This document shows positions 1-10,964 of a stretch of DNA of 64,000 nt, in pieces. The notes under the pieces were generated by a model. That model was not told the DNA's origin and did not search any database. It saw nothing but the letters and a program-made list of their open reading frames with translations. Source of the DNA: Axinella damicornis (lineage: Eukaryota; Porifera; Demospongiae; Axinellida; Axinellidae); assembly GCA_963931865.1 (NCBI GenBank), contig OZ007513.1, forward strand, positions 7,238,157-7,302,156, given 5' to 3'. The first letter of the stretch is position 1; every line of letters begins with the position of its first letter. The translations under genes were made by a program, and so were the position numbers.

Positions 1-1540
1 GCATTTAACTAGGTACTTGTTCTCAAGCTCACATACGTAGTAGTGTTGGTGTTCACTACTATCATGATCTACTAATGTATGTTATGTCTTCTTTTGCAAT
101 TTCCCACCAGTTCATCTCTAGTGCTCAGCATCTTTGATTTCTACCCGATGACCATCGTTGATTCTTTGCCAAAATGAAGCCGGCAGAGTTACTCAATCAG
201 GTGAGGTGATGAAGTTTTCTTGGCTGGAACATTTTTTCCTGCAAATCCATTCAGCTAGCCAAGTAGACCAACTTACTCAGAGTAATGAACATCGATCAGC
301 TATACCTGTAGGTGCTCTAATTATGTGTCCTTTCTAATTTTGTGTCAAAATGCCAAGTCTCAAACCGAATAATGTGTTGCACTCCAGTGACTCATTTTTG
401 GATCATGTGATTATAATGGCACAGCATGATAGCTAGCCAGCTCGAAAGCGCACACAGTATGGTTGAACAAAGAACACTGCTTATGTATAAAGGCAGAGTT
501 GCGATATGGCTGGGAAATCAGTGAAGGTACGAGAAAGCCACTTACTCTTATGTATTCTGTGCCCGAGGATACGGACGCCCCGTGTTGGAGAAAAAGCAGG
601 GACAGTCTGACAACCGGGAGCAAACACAACCGCTATGATCTGTTGCCATTTGGCCAACCGAATAGCGTTACATTGCACAAATGATTATTTTTTGAGCGAC
701 GCATAATTAGAGTGTCTGTGGTAAATTCACTTCTGCTCAAGTAAAGCTGCAGGCAGGTCTTTGAAGCACATGGTATAAATGCTAGTGATGTGTAATTATA
801 TACACCCTGGGTTTTACGTGATCACCCCCAAGCCAGGATCCAAGCTCTCTTGATCCTCTTACATACGTACTGTTTTAGGTGACCGCTGTGTACCGACCAG
901 TAATACCTGTTTTTCTTTCTTGTCCCTATCTTCAAGGGCAGCAGCCAGCTCAGCTTTCAGTCACTCAAGCTCATCACTACGGTCAGGCGATGACATCATC
1001 GTCTTTCCACGTGCTGACCGCGTTCTTCCAGCTATCTGAACTTTTAGCAGCGCTGCTACGTAGTTCACACTTCAACATTCAAGGATCAACCAACTGTAGC
1101 GATAATCAATAATTCATAATCATGCAGTCACATGCATATCACGAGACACTTCATAAGTGGTAAAATGATTATGTGATAGCAAGCGAACAAAGGTAAGATG
1201 TTATAAGATACACATTAATTTGTGTGGTACGCTTGTGCAAACTCATACTTCTAGCATCTTTTTCCCCAACAGGCATGGCAAGTACAAACATCGTGCTGCC
1301 AACATTCTTATACTGAACAACGAAATAAATCAACGCCACGGCGTCTATTCACGGAAATACGGTAGATTAAGATTTCGGATCTAAGAAAGGTCACATGTTC
1401 GCATTAACCTTATACAGAACATTATCTAAATCTTCTACATAATGTATGCAGGTAACTTCGCTCACTTTGCTCGCTCAGCTACTTTCCCCTTGTTCGCCTA
1501 TGTGAGTAATCCGGTGCTGGGTAGCTCTCTGTGCAGAACT
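1..1540. other. No gene recognised
   Basis: AT-rich sequence with only short open frames (under 80 codons) that show no family motif, no convincing splice-flanked exon and no repeat shared with the rest of the window. It may be intergenic or intronic DNA of a gene lying outside the window. Confidence 0.5.
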
Positions 1541-1559
1541 GCTGCTCCCTGCGCAATTG

Positions 1560-1835
1560 CATCGATCCGTTTCAACTGCTGCTGAGCTCCTGGCTAGCAT
1601 CTGCTTCAGCTGCTGCTCGCCACTTGCGTCTGCTTCAGCTGCTGCTCGCCGCTTGCGTCTGCTTCAGCTGCTGCTCGCCGCTTGCGTCCGTTTCAACTGC
1701 TTCCTGATTTCATCCACTTCAGCTGCTACTCCCCGATTGCGTCCGCTTCAACTCTGCTCCCCAATGGCGTCCGCTTCGTCTGCTGCTCCCCGATTGTGTC
1801 CACTTCGGCTGCTGCTCCCCGCCAGCTGTTCTGGA
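1560..1835. repeat. GC-rich minisatellite, CTTCAGCTGCTGCTCGCC-type units
   Basis: A degenerate tandem array of roughly 28-33 bp units built on TTCAGCTGCTGCTC and GCGTCYGCTTC blocks. The 111-codon and 78-codon plus-strand frames across it are alanine/leucine/serine-rich by-products of the repeat, so they are not reported as genes. Confidence 0.75.
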
Positions 1836-2164
1836 AGATTCCAGCCATGTCTACTATTCTCGAACATTCTACGCAGAGTTCGAGTAAATTGAAGTATGAA
1901 GGTCACGCGTCACTATAGTCTAGTCCCGCCCCACGAACATCCCACTTCCGTTACGCACAGACAGACACACCCACAGTTAAAATCTTAATGTATTGATTAC
2001 TGTATTTAGAGCATCAAAGTTCATTCATGGTGATTATCATAGAATTGCAAATTAAAGCCAACGCTAGCTACAGGTGAAAAAACAATTACAATTACTGTAT
2101 CTATAATCGTTGTTATTCAATTACTACAACGGTATCACTGCTTGAGATTTTTGGCATTGTCATA

Positions 2165-2363
2165 ATAGCAATAAAAAAAGAAGGTCCCCTCTCCCTCCAA
2201 CCTCTAACCCTAATCCTGTTCAAACTCCACCAGGGCCATCAACTCTATTAGTAACCTACCATCAACTTGTTTTTTGTACTTTGTGTGTGGTCCTATGGGC
2301 CAAACTTGGCCTGCTGTCACTGCGACAGGACGTAAAAATAAAGTTCTATTCTCTATTCTATAG
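2165..2363 (+). repeat. Possible 3' end of a LINE- or SINE-like retroelement
   Basis: The segment ends in AATAAAGTTCTATTCTCTAT, an AATAAA-containing stretch followed by short TTCTA-like repeats. Such tails are common at the 3' ends of CR1/L2/Rex-type elements. No reverse transcriptase coding sequence is visible upstream, so this is a low-confidence call based on tail style only. Confidence 0.3.
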
Positions 2364-2730
2364 AGTCTACCGATTAGCGACCCATGCTTCCTAACCTATT
2401 ACCTACTGGATTAAAGCTGGATGTGCTGAGTGTTAACCCAGAATTGATCTGTATTTCACCTCTGTAGGATAGACCATTCACTTTGAGGAAGTCACTGCTC
2501 TACATGAAAGTGTTATTGGATTCTGATGTCCTGTCTTTGCAACATGAGCCAAGGTGAACCTCTCTTATTGCCCGTGCACATGCATGTGCAGCAAGGGTAG
2601 AGTGATTGCTGTGTCTGTCAGTATACATGCGGGGGGATCTGGGCTGAGGGCCGTATTGTTATAAGCATGACTAGTTTACCCTAGCTCATGCACTCCCATA
2701 ATTGCCGATCGCATTAGCGCGAGGCTCTGA

Positions 2731-3125
2731 ATGGGGGATCTATTTCTCACTATATACGTATGTACGTACGTACATACGTGGTACGTACATACGTACCGGA
2801 ATATGTCACACTCAGGAATGTTGCGGGTTTCCTACCGACCTCCAGTTTCCTACCGTTGCGGGTTTCCTACCGACCAATTGAGGTTTATTTGCAAGCGGGA
2901 GCAGCTTAGCAGCTACATGTGGAGTCAAACAGTCGACATCTGTTTATACCGCAACTCCACAATAATCTCGTGTAGCCAGAGACTAGGGTACAAGCGAGCG
3001 GGGCCTTCAGGGCTTGCAGAGCTAGAGCAGCTACATGTGGAGTCGAACAGTGAGTGTAATCGACATGTTTATCTCAGCTCCACACTCGCAACTTGTAAGC
3101 ATGTGGCCAGGCTGCGCATGCGGCC
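2731..3125. repeat. Short local duplications and TACG-rich palindromes
   Basis: Contains TACGTACGTAC palindromic runs, two copies of GGTTTCCTACCGACC about 45 bp apart, and two diverged copies of a block starting CAGCTACATGTGGAGTC, at about 2913 and 3029. The 145-codon plus frame over it has no recognisable domain. Confidence 0.5.
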
Positions 3126-3411
3126 ACGGCGTGCGTGCAAGGCAATTATGCGGATACGTATTCCATAGCTTATCATGGTTCCAGAGTATGTAGCTAGCTA
3201 TTATAGCTCTGTCTTCTGTGTTTCATTCAGTACAGAACAGGATATAAATGACTAATCAAGTGATAAGAAATGGGTGTGGTGCATGGTATGACTTGCAAAT
3301 GAAAAACATACCACACAGACGAGAGTCGTATGAAGAACTGTGAAAAGCAAGGTTTTCGCTGTCTGAATTATCGAGCAAACCACACCTCGATTTCATTGGT
3401 ACATCTATTCC

Positions 3412-3446
3412 CTATTCATACAGCATAGACGGCCCATCAAGCGTTG
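3412..3446 (-). pseudogene. Possible terminal exon of the MRI1 remnant
   Basis: On the minus strand an acceptor ending TTTGCAG is followed by a short frame reading ATLDGPSMLYE and then TAG. Vertebrate MRI1 proteins end in a similar ...GTLDGP.. tail, as recalled from the family, and the main MRI1 remnant lies just upstream on the same strand. The match is only about six residues, so this is tentative. The enclosing 78-codon minus frame (3412-3648) is not otherwise recognised. Confidence 0.3.
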
Positions 3447-3659
3447 CTGCAAACAGCGCTCTACTGGGCAGTTCTTGCTCATAACCTGAATCCCTCCTTG
3501 TAGAGTAAAATATGCTGTCTGTACCTGTACTGTATGACACACTTTGACAGCTTTGAGTTCTGTTGCTCATGCAGTCTGGTGATGCTAATGTCAGAACTAT
3601 AGGCAGCTTAGAACTTGCCGTTACCACAGTCATAATCTTTTCAGCCATGGCAGCTAGAC

Positions 3660-4490
3660 AATGAACTAATCACATCAACGGAAGGGTACATATTGATCCA
3701 GAACTGCTAAAAATAGTATCCTGCTAAAAATAGTATCCTGCAGTCCAGACCTTGTGTCCATGCACAAATGGCCAGTCACATCAGTATACAGAGAACTCAC
3801 TCAAATCTGTTGATGTGTGAGCTGTTGATTTGTGAAGCATGCACGCAAAAAGGCTTTCCAGAACACTTGTCCTAAAATCTGATATTGACGTACCCCGTAA
3901 TCCCCTTGCAAAGACAAAACAGCAGTTTCAGGCAGTGGTATAATCTTTTTGACTATGATTTTTCTTCTGGTTTTGCAGGAACAAAGGAAGATAAATCTCG
4001 ATCAGAATATTTTTCCTTGTACTTGTTATGTCCTATACAGTGTACATCTTCTTGTCTGTATGCTGAGCTGTTGACCGTTTTGTATATGATAATATACGTA
4101 AAAAGTTGCATGCATGTGCATGGGAGTGGCTGCCGTCTAGAATGCGTAATTATAAAATCCTCATGCTTGCCGTTGCTTGGTTTATCTTATATGGCATCAT
4201 TATCATTCATTGGAGCTTTCTTGGTCGCCGGGCTGTGCGTGTTTATTCATGCAGATGACTATTGGGCATGCAGGATGTTGACCTATCTCTCATATGGATG
4301 GAACTTCCAAGTTGAAAGATCGATCAGCACAACCTATAGCTATCACTCCCTAGAATATTGCGTACATGCCCCCCCCCCATGCCCCCCAAATGATTTCAAA
4401 ATGAGACTGACAATAATTATAACTGTTCTTATAAATGAACTGTGTATATACTCACAACAAAGATTTCACAAGTCTGCATAATTATTCTCA
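3660..4490. other. No gene recognised
   Basis: Holds a 198-codon plus-strand open frame (3885-4481) with no signal peptide, domain or coding bias that I can recognise. It ends against the MRI1 remnant on the other strand and is probably chance. Two adjacent copies of CTGCTAAAAATAGTATC lie near 3708-3738. Confidence 0.4.
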
Positions 4491-4496
4491 TTTCAC

Positions 4497-5402
4497 TCAT
4501 GCAGTGAAGTTCGGCAGTTTTCCAGGCTCAAAAATTCCTGATTCTGTTATTATGCCGCCGGTGATGAGATTAGCAGGAGTGATATCAAATGCAGGGTTCC
4601 ACCATCCAGTACCTTCACTTGCTATTCTCTGTCCATTGACAAATAGCATTTCATTCTCAGAACGTTCTATTGGGATTTCATTTCCTGTATACAGCTAAGC
4701 TGAAGTCAACTGTATTCATAGGTGCTGCAACAAAGAATGGGATATCATGATATCGTGCTAAGACCGCCAGCTGTTACGTCCCAATCTTATTGGCAGTGCC
4801 ACCATTGGGTCAGCCCCAACTATCATAGCCGAAGCTTTCCTATCGACAAATAGCAGTCCTACCATTGAATCACATATCAATGTGCTGGGCATGTGCTAGC
4901 TCATACGCAGTGAGCCTAGCTCCCTGGTTGTACGGTCTTGTTTCAGAACAGTAGACATGATGTATAAACGATCCATTTCTCCTGATCACTCCTAGAGCCG
5001 TTCCATATCCTGCAGTAGCCAGTGTGACCCAGTGTTGCAGTGTGTTAAAATGGTAGCTTTGTCATTTCCACAGACGAGTGATGTAATAACATGCATAGCA
5101 CCATATTATTTCTCCCAATAGCTCTGTTGGTATCAATAATCCTCCGCAAGCATACTCTCCATTTCCTTGATCAAAACACCTTGGGCCTCTGCTGCAGTCC
5201 CAGAAAATTCTGAAATCAGACGCTTAAACTTCTCCCCAGCTTGAGAAAGATTAAGTTTAACGGCAGTTGGACGTGAACGTTTTAAGTGTTCAAATTTACA
5301 GTGGATGAAGTCTCTTAGTCTATCGTTGTCTTCCACTGCATCTTTTAGCTCAAGTGCAACATTCAGTGTACCGAAAATGGCAATTGCTGGAGCACCCCTG
5401 AC
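4497..5402 (-). pseudogene. MRI1: MRI1 (methylthioribose-1-phosphate isomerase) pseudogene
   Basis: The minus strand encodes, in order, the isomerase landmarks VRGAPAIAIFG (acceptor TTCAG at 5403), [72 protein letters not shown] and [12 protein letters not shown]1 converts methylthioribose-1-phosphate to methylthioribulose-1-phosphate in cytosolic methionine salvage. This copy cannot make the enzyme: an extra base after MLAED (about 5135) brings an immediate TGA, and further frame changes occur after CNTG, before ICDSMV, after GADPMVA and around TVDFSLAVY. No introns are seen inside this 0.9-kb block, but an acceptor marks its upstream edge, so it may be a decayed duplicate rather than a clean retrocopy. 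Upstream exons were not found. The family call is secure, and the pseudogene call holds unless the frameshifts are assembly errors. Confidence 0.88.
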
Positions 5403-5709
5403 CTGAAATCAGAAGATCACAAAATCGTAAACATAAGTGCAGAAAGGTCGGCTTAGCCTGGCTTGGGAGGATTTGTAATGGTGCTGTACATGTCAGGCTG
5501 CAAACCATCACCCCTCGCCAGCTATTAACGGGCTACCAAATTATAAGCCACACCCAACAAGTCAGAAGAACCGGGTTCTCTGCAGAAATTGTTTTATGAG
5601 GGTCCATAGTAGTCTAGCATTCTAGTAGGACAATAAAATTACTTGCCTAGTCAAGGACTTCATCGACTTGACCAAGGTCGGTCCAGCAGTGCGGTTATGG
5701 GTCGGTCAG

Positions 5710-5762
5710 CAGTTGGACAAGGTCTGGTTCCTAGACTTTGGGATAGTCTGGGAATGAGACAC
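5710..5762. mobile_element. Short relative of the TAGCCTCGTTCCCAGGC inverted-repeat family
   Basis: Contains GGTCTGGTTCCTAGACTTTG and GGTCTGGGAATGAGAC-type ends. A near copy lies at about 10640-10693. Both look like small members or solo ends of the window-wide family of inverted-repeat elements. Confidence 0.5.
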
Positions 5763-5955
5763 ATTATTTGTTAATTGCGCTAGCCGCATTGCGCGCGCAA
5801 TGCGTCAACACTTCTGCATTTTCGGAATGGCTACCAGAATTCAGGAAAATTAATACTTGCTTCGCAAATTGTGTGTGTTGCAGTGCATTTTCCACAATCC
5901 AGTGTTAGGAGGAATCATCTTGGGTATACGCCTCAAAACTACTACACCGGAGTTT

Positions 5956-6038
5956 AGCAGCTACATCTGTACATGCAGGAGCTTATGAGCGCCGAGAAGC
6001 GGTGCTCATAAGCTCCTGCATGTACAGATGTAGCTGCT
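5956..6038. repeat. Perfect 35-bp inverted repeat (hairpin)
   Basis: Left arm 5956-5990 and right arm 6004-6038 are exact reverse complements, with a 13-base spacer. The arms begin AGCAGCTACATCTGTACATG. The perfect pairing implies recent origin or selection on structure. It lies between the MRI1 and FTSJ1 remnants with no gene around it. Confidence 0.9.
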
Positions 6039-6339
6039 GGTACATGCAAGCTTGATGCAAGATTGATTGATATATAAGACAGGTCACACAAGAGGGAAAG
6101 AGTTCTGGCTGCTGAGTACATTACAGTGTCTTGGAATTCAGTGTCAACATTAGTCTGGACCCCAGACCCTAATCCGCCAAGGAAGGGTCTGGGGAATAAC
6201 CTCGCCCAGAAATGTCTACTTGTACACCAAACAGAAACTCTCCGATACAGTAACACCTGTGGAATTCAATAGAGGGGAAGATAACACTAACTATACATGA
6301 TGCTGAAATATAGCCTTGTTCCCAGGCTCCTCCCCAGCT

Positions 6340-6590
6340 TTTGTCACGTGTGTGTGTGTGTGTTTGTGTGTGTGCGTGGGGGTATATTGTGAGTGTGTGT
6401 GTGTGTGTGCAGGCAAGCATGTGTTTTGTGCATGGGGGGCATCCGCACGTGTGTGTGAAGTAGGTGTGCATGTTAGGCCTCGTTCCCAGGCCCGAGAAGG
6501 GAATGAGGCTACTGTGTGTGTATGTGCACGTGTGTTGTGTGTATGTGCACGTGTGTTGTGTGTATGTGTGTGTGTATGTGGGGGACAGAG
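6340..6590. repeat. TG-rich microsatellite region with inverted-repeat element ends
   Basis: Interrupted (TG)n tracts separated by a short element end (GCCTCGTTCCCAGGC at about 6478, GGGAATGAGGCTA at about 6502). The 100- and 94-codon frames here encode only cysteine/valine or histidine/threonine repeats. Confidence 0.85.
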
Positions 6591-6995
6591 GAACTTTTAA
6601 TTATGACCATGGAAACAGGGCTTTATGTGTGTATGTATAATATTATACTATACTAGGCATGGCAGTGATCTCATCATGTCATTAGGTTGATGCAAGGGGG
6701 GGGAGTGGCATCAGCAATAAAGAAAAACACACCCTGATGTGCCAGACATAAAAATCAACCTCGTTCCTGGCTCCTCCCCAACTGTTGCTGCATACTGTAC
6801 AGAGAGCCAGGAGAGGAGCCGGGAAGACTGGTGTTGTACCGCTCTGTGTGTGGGTCATGTGAGTCCTGCCGTATGCTGCTGATGCATCCACCAAACATCC
6901 ACTCTACGTCATTCACTACATCTTCCAAGCTCTGCAAACCGATAAGCCAGGCTTGGTTGACCGCCCATTATACAGAAATAACGGCTGTGGTCATG

Positions 6996-7144
6996 CTAAG
7001 CAAGGCATTTCATAGCCCAGTTTCCATCCCCACATAACTGCAAAGGGTAGGTCATGTCGGAGTCGAACCCTCTGAGATCTCCACGAGCCAAAAAGGGGAC
7101 AATCACTCTGTTGATCCCATTCAGACTGTTCAAGTCAATATGCA
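6996..7144 (-). pseudogene. FTSJ1: FTSJ1 remnant, 3' exon
   Basis: The minus strand reads LNSLNGINRVIVPFLARGD then a segment containing FDSDMTYPL. This corresponds to the end of the conserved part of FTSJ1/Trm7-type tRNA 2'-O-methyltransferases (human: ...[25 protein letters not shown]). The frame stops soon after, at the low-coordinate end. The acceptor near 7130-7144 is not certain. It is separated from the next FTSJ1 exon (7936-8023) by a transposable element at 7202-7784. Confidence 0.7.
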
Positions 7145-7201
7145 ACATGGAGTATGATGATAAAATGAAGAGCCGAATGCAGATAGCCTTTGTGGATATA
7201 C

Positions 7202-7784
7202 TAGCCTCGTTCCCAGGCCCGAGACGGCGAGGAGAAAAGGGCCTGGTTTCCACTGTTTGCCCATGCGCTACCTAGCGGTGGAATTCCACCGGCACTGTGG
7301 ATGTTCGATTATGTTTGTACACTTGTGACGTCGAAGTGGATAACGTGATCCGTACAGTTAACTAGCAGTGGCGTGCGTTACAAGTCAACAGCTCTCGATC
7401 GTGCTCTCCTATGCCCTCAGGCGGCTCCTGAATTGAGCTAGAACAGCGACCTGCGATTGAACGATGGGATGTTTTCATGTGGCTATCGGTGGGCGGAGTC
7501 AGTATGCTACCAGACTCTTCCGTTTGTTTTGAATAAAGAATGTCCGGTAAGTCTGTTGCTGGTGGCAGTGCAATTGTGGTTGTGTCGCCCCTCATCTCGC
7601 GGATCGAGGACCAGTGTAGCGCAAAATGGGTAGCGTCACACCCTCGACCATGTGACTACGAAGACATCATTTGCACCCTCCCCCTTATGAATACGTGATT
7701 CGGTTACGGATAATTAAGCGCATGCGCAAACAGTGGAAACCAGGCCCTTTTCTCCTCACCGTCTCAGGCCTGGGAACAAGGCTA
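7202..7784. mobile_element. Inverted-repeat element (Mutator-like family, long form)
   Basis: Begins TAGCCTCGTTCCCAGGCCC and ends GGGAACAAGGCTA. The inverted arms extend inward through GAGAAAAGGGCCTGGTTTCC and ACTGTTTGC. The interior is related, in reverse orientation, to the elements at 54895-55503 and 61216-61726. No transposase frame is present, so it is non-autonomous. It sits in an intron of the FTSJ1 remnant. Its flanks do not show a clear 9-bp duplication. Confidence 0.85.
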
Positions 7785-7935
7785 ATGTACTACTGTACAG
7801 TCATGCTGAAAACACATTCCTGCCCAAGTTAGGTGGGTTCCAGGATTGCTATACTGGAGGGGAGTGGCCTGGTATTGGTTGTAGCCAACATGCAGCTACA
7901 TGTACATGTGTGGTAGTATTCCGTATATGACTCAC

Positions 7936-8023
7936 CATAGTTGTGATCCAGGAAGGGATTGGCCAGTGTAGTGATACAACCAGGCGGAGGTTTGTGGTTC
8001 ATGCAGGTCCACAACTAATGCAT
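7936..8023 (-). pseudogene. FTSJ1: FTSJ1 remnant, internal exon with 4-bp insertion
   Basis: Flanked by an acceptor (TCTCCAG at 8024) and a donor (GTGAGT at 7930-7935) on the minus strand. The first codons read ALVV in one frame and the rest reads CMNHKPPPG..LANPFLDHNYG in another. The FTSJ1 family has ..AFVVCQGY.PP..(S/A).PLLDHSY. here, so about four extra bases break the frame. The intact splice signals show that this is a decayed gene copy rather than a processed transcript. Confidence 0.75.
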
Positions 8024-8363
8024 CTGGAGAAGAAGGATACAGATGAGTTGGTCACACATACATGTACAGTACAGTGTATATATAATGACTATAGTAATGG
8101 TCGACTAGATTTAGGAGTCGGCTTTTTCTCAGGCCAATAGCTACAGTCTGCACAGCCCAAACTTTCCAGGCCCCAGGCTGGGGCGAGCCCGGGAATGAGG
8201 CTGTGGGAGGCTGGGAATATGGCAGTATAGCAGGCAATTTCACACGGCCAAAGTTCAGAGATCGCAAGTTGCAAGTTATGCCTCTCAGTACGGCAGCTGT
8301 TGTTCTAAGCAGCGACGGAAAGCTGGGCGTGGGACTGGGAACGAGGCTAAAAGTTCACCATAC

Positions 8364-8510
8364 CTATCTGGAGGTTCTGCTGCTGCGTGGTTTACAGCAG
8401 GTGGCCCTCCCAAAGAAGATCTTCAGCAGAGTGAAGAGCAGCTTCACATCCTTGCCACGGAAGATCTTGGCCACAAAGTTCCCATCCTCCCTCATGACAT
8501 GAGTCAGTGC
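8364..8510 (-). pseudogene. FTSJ1: FTSJ1 remnant, catalytic-domain exon
   Basis: The minus strand reads [19 protein letters not shown], then KLLFTLLKIFFGRATCCKPRS, then SRTS. FTSJ1 has [27 protein letters not shown]...CAKPRSSRNSS. The lysine of VAKIFRG is the conserved FtsJ/RrmJ-type catalytic lysine. The acceptor is CTTCACAG at 8511-8518 and the donor GTATGG follows at 8358-8363, but the codon just before the donor is TAG. The exon itself is well conserved, yet in context the gene is broken. Confidence 0.8.
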
Positions 8511-8750
8511 CTGTGAAGTATTGAGAGCAAAGAGGGCATATAATCCGGGCTGCGATGGGAACCGGCAGTCTCGTTCCCCACCAGGAATATAAGGACACAG
8601 AAGGGAAAATTCAACCTGCTGTGACTCTTACCGTCTAGAATCTTAGTTGCACATGGGCAATCTGCATACTTAACATGACATTCAGGACAGTGAGAGTTAT
8701 TCCTAAGATACCAGGCAATTTCACCTGCATGCATTCTGCAGGTACATTTG

Positions 8751-8795
8751 CAGCCTCGTTCCCAGGTGCTTGGAAGTGGGCAGGGAATGAGGCTA
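8751..8795. mobile_element. Short inverted-repeat element with imperfect 9-bp flanks
   Basis: AGCCTCGTTCCCAGG ... AGGGAATGAGGCTA in only 45 bp. The preceding 9-mer GTACATTTG and following 9-mer GTACATTCA match at 7 of 9 positions, consistent with an old 9-bp target duplication. Confidence 0.65.
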
Positions 8796-8897
8796 GTACA
8801 TTCAATTCACTAGCATGCTTTACTACCCAGAGCTCACCGCGTTCTGATTGGGTATATTTGTTCCCTAAGGTCTCATTGATCTCCATGGTTACATACA

Positions 8898-9001
8898 TGT
8901 CCTCTCTAGCCTTGTCCCAGGCCCCACCCAGCTTTTTGTCACTTAAGTACTGCGAGCGATGAAAGGCTGGGAGGGGTCTGGGAACGAGGCTATGTCCTCT
9001 C
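8898..9001. mobile_element. 86-bp inverted-repeat element with perfect 9-bp target duplication
   Basis: The element 8907-8992 starts TAGCCTTGTCCCAGGC and ends TGGGAACGAGGCTA. It is flanked on both sides by TGTCCTCTC (8898-8906 and 8993-9001). The perfect 9-bp direct repeat is the size typical of Mutator-like (MULE) transposition. Confidence 0.85.
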
Positions 9002-9311
9002 TACCATGGATGTCATCGACTAGAAAAATTGGCCAACAAACAAATGGCATGTCATTTCTTGCCTCTAATAAAAGCAAAGGGACTTTACACATCCTCAGTT
9101 CCTTCCCATCTCCACATTGATACACATCTGGAAGTTCACATTCTACATTGATGTAGTCCATGGGAAAAAGGGCTCACAAGTTTCTTTATTACAAACTGTA
9201 GATCGTTGCAAGCTCGAATCATTGAGGAGGAATAAAAAGAAGCAGAAGGACTAGGAGGAGCAGGAGCTTGCGACAATTTAGGGATGGTAAGAACATGCAA
9301 TGGCATGGCTA

Positions 9312-9520
9312 GAATGTTTGGATTTAGTGATGGCCTGTCCTACTCCACCTCTTGACAAAGCAAAGAAACAAGGAATGCCATTACCCATCCTCAGTCCCAT
9401 CCCACTAACAAATGCTACATTTAATGATGGGTGACTGAGGATGGATAATGGCATTTCTATGGGTTCCTTGTGCTTTCGAGAGGTACAGTAGGACAGGCCA
9501 TTACTACATTCCTTAACATT
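9312..9520. repeat. Imperfect inverted repeat element of about 210 bp
   Basis: The left arm (about 9312-9415) and right arm (about 9425-9520) pair as GATGGCCTGTCCTACT ... AGTAGGACAGGCCATTAC and AATGCCATTACCCATCCTCA ... TGAGGATGGATAATGGCATT. No coding potential. Looks like a foldback-type element of a different family. Confidence 0.7.
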
Positions 9521-10097
9521 TGGGGGAGAAATTAATTATTACTTTCTTGTTTGGAGGGGACAATCGCACTCCTGGTAGCTGTTGCAACCCTGGTTGTCAC
9601 TCACTGCAGAGCAAGCTAACTGAGGTATTACAGTTCATTCCAATTAGTGCACTTGCCACGTGGCTACCACGCTCAGTCGATCACCTGCACTGGCGGCAAA
9701 GGTGAAGACAAGAAATTATTACAGCACTCACATCTTCGCCAGCACGGTGAGTTTCAGCATGTAAGCGTCAGTGAACGACGACTGTGTGGTCAGAATCTTT
9801 GTGGGCCTTTGTGAAAGCTGTACTAGTATACTGGCAACGAAAGTCGAAGGGAACGCTCGAGCAATGGCAGCCGACGGCAAGACAAAAAGCACTTGTACCT
9901 CCAGCACCAAGGCGAGTTTCAGCACCAAACGCTACGTTTGGGTCACTGCGTGACAGTGATCATGACGGTTAGTCAGAATCTTTGTAGGCCATTCCTAAGG
10001 TAGTCAATACATTACATTACACGGCGCACAATTTTTCCCTACCAGGAGTGCAACATTGATGGCAGGCCATACCTACAATGTAGTTGTGATCACTCAC

Positions 10098-10234
10098 AGC
10101 CAGCAGTAGTTGAGCCTGGATGCACTCATCCTGGTCGTGCAGTCCCGTGACATCAGACGCCCCGCCCCATCACAAAACACTAGGTCTGCCTTGGCACCCT
10201 CAAAATGGCCAATGAATTCACGAGCTGTTCATTC
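10098..10234 (-). pseudogene. FTSJ1: FTSJ1 remnant, [8 protein letters not shown]-region exon
   Basis: The minus strand, after acceptor ATTCAG, reads EFIGHFEGAKADLVFCDGA then, after a frame change of about two bases in a GGGGCGGGGC stretch, DVTGLHDQDECIQAQLLLA before donor GTGAGT (10092-10097). The family sequence is ..[29 protein letters not shown]. The aspartate of CDGAPD belongs to the methyltransferase active site. The frame change makes this copy non-functional. Confidence 0.8.
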
Positions 10235-10335
10235 CTGAATGTGAGAGAATAGTATATGAAGTGAGTGTCGGGGAGCCATGCTGCTGCATGGGGGCCCAAC
10301 ATAATGATGCCTAATAGTGCCCCAAAAATGCTCAC

Positions 10336-10425
10336 TTGTAGTATCACTGTGGATCTGAATCACCCCAGGTATAGGGGCCATTAACTGCAATCCACTGCAG
10401 AACAATCTTCACATCTTACAGTAAC
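10336..10425 (-). pseudogene. FTSJ1: FTSJ1 remnant, SAM-domain exon
   Basis: The minus strand shows VKIV.. then, in another frame, MAPIPGVIQIHSDTT, matching the [23 protein letters not shown] section of FTSJ1. A donor-like GTGAGC follows at 10330-10335. At least one indel separates the two parts. The first exons (N-terminal DVYYRLAKE and DLCAAPGSW motifs) were not found upstream on the minus strand. Confidence 0.65.
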
Positions 10426-10964
10426 AAGAAAAGCTTCAATAACTCATGTAGTCATGAAAGTAATTTCGGTGCTACTACTCACATCTGTATCATCAGTGTT
10501 CTTCATATCACCTTTTGTAAGCTACTACTTGACTGGTGACAGCGCAGGCACATGCAGCATGCTCAATCAAATGTCACAGCCATGCATATTATGCAGACAC
10601 AGTCGGTTCGGAACCGGGGCGTGAAAAGGGCAAAGTTCACGGTTGGACAAGGTCTGGTTCCGAGACTTTGGGATGGTCTGGGAACGAGACTAGGTGGAGA
10701 CCCGCAACAGGAACAACAAACACCGCAGGAATGGAGAACGTGACGCCGAACCAGCTCCCATCCTTCTCCCAACTGCAAGTACAGTTGGTAAGATGTCCCC
10801 GTGTGTAGCTTCTTCTCTTCAACTTGAATAAGGCGGGGCTATTCCATCGACTGGGTAATCCCGACAGGTGGCTGAGCCCTGCGGTGCTACGGTGTCACTC
10901 TACCGTACTGTCATCCAGTGTTATGAAGTGGTAACGGTTATTGGTCTGGCAGGAAGTAGGCAAT

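Noticed and set aside
1557..1918. Alanine/leucine-rich frames of 111 and 78 codons
   Set aside because: They overlap a GC-rich minisatellite in different frames and have no independent support.
3885..4481. 198-codon plus-strand frame
   Set aside because: No domain, no splice context, abuts the MRI1 remnant on the opposite strand; composition is not coding-like.
7500..7640. Protein-like frame in the element interior (TTTIALPPATDLPDILYSKQ)
   Set aside because: The same stretch recurs in the elements at 55.1 and 61.4 kb in decayed form and on no consistent strand relative to genes; it belongs to the MITE interior.
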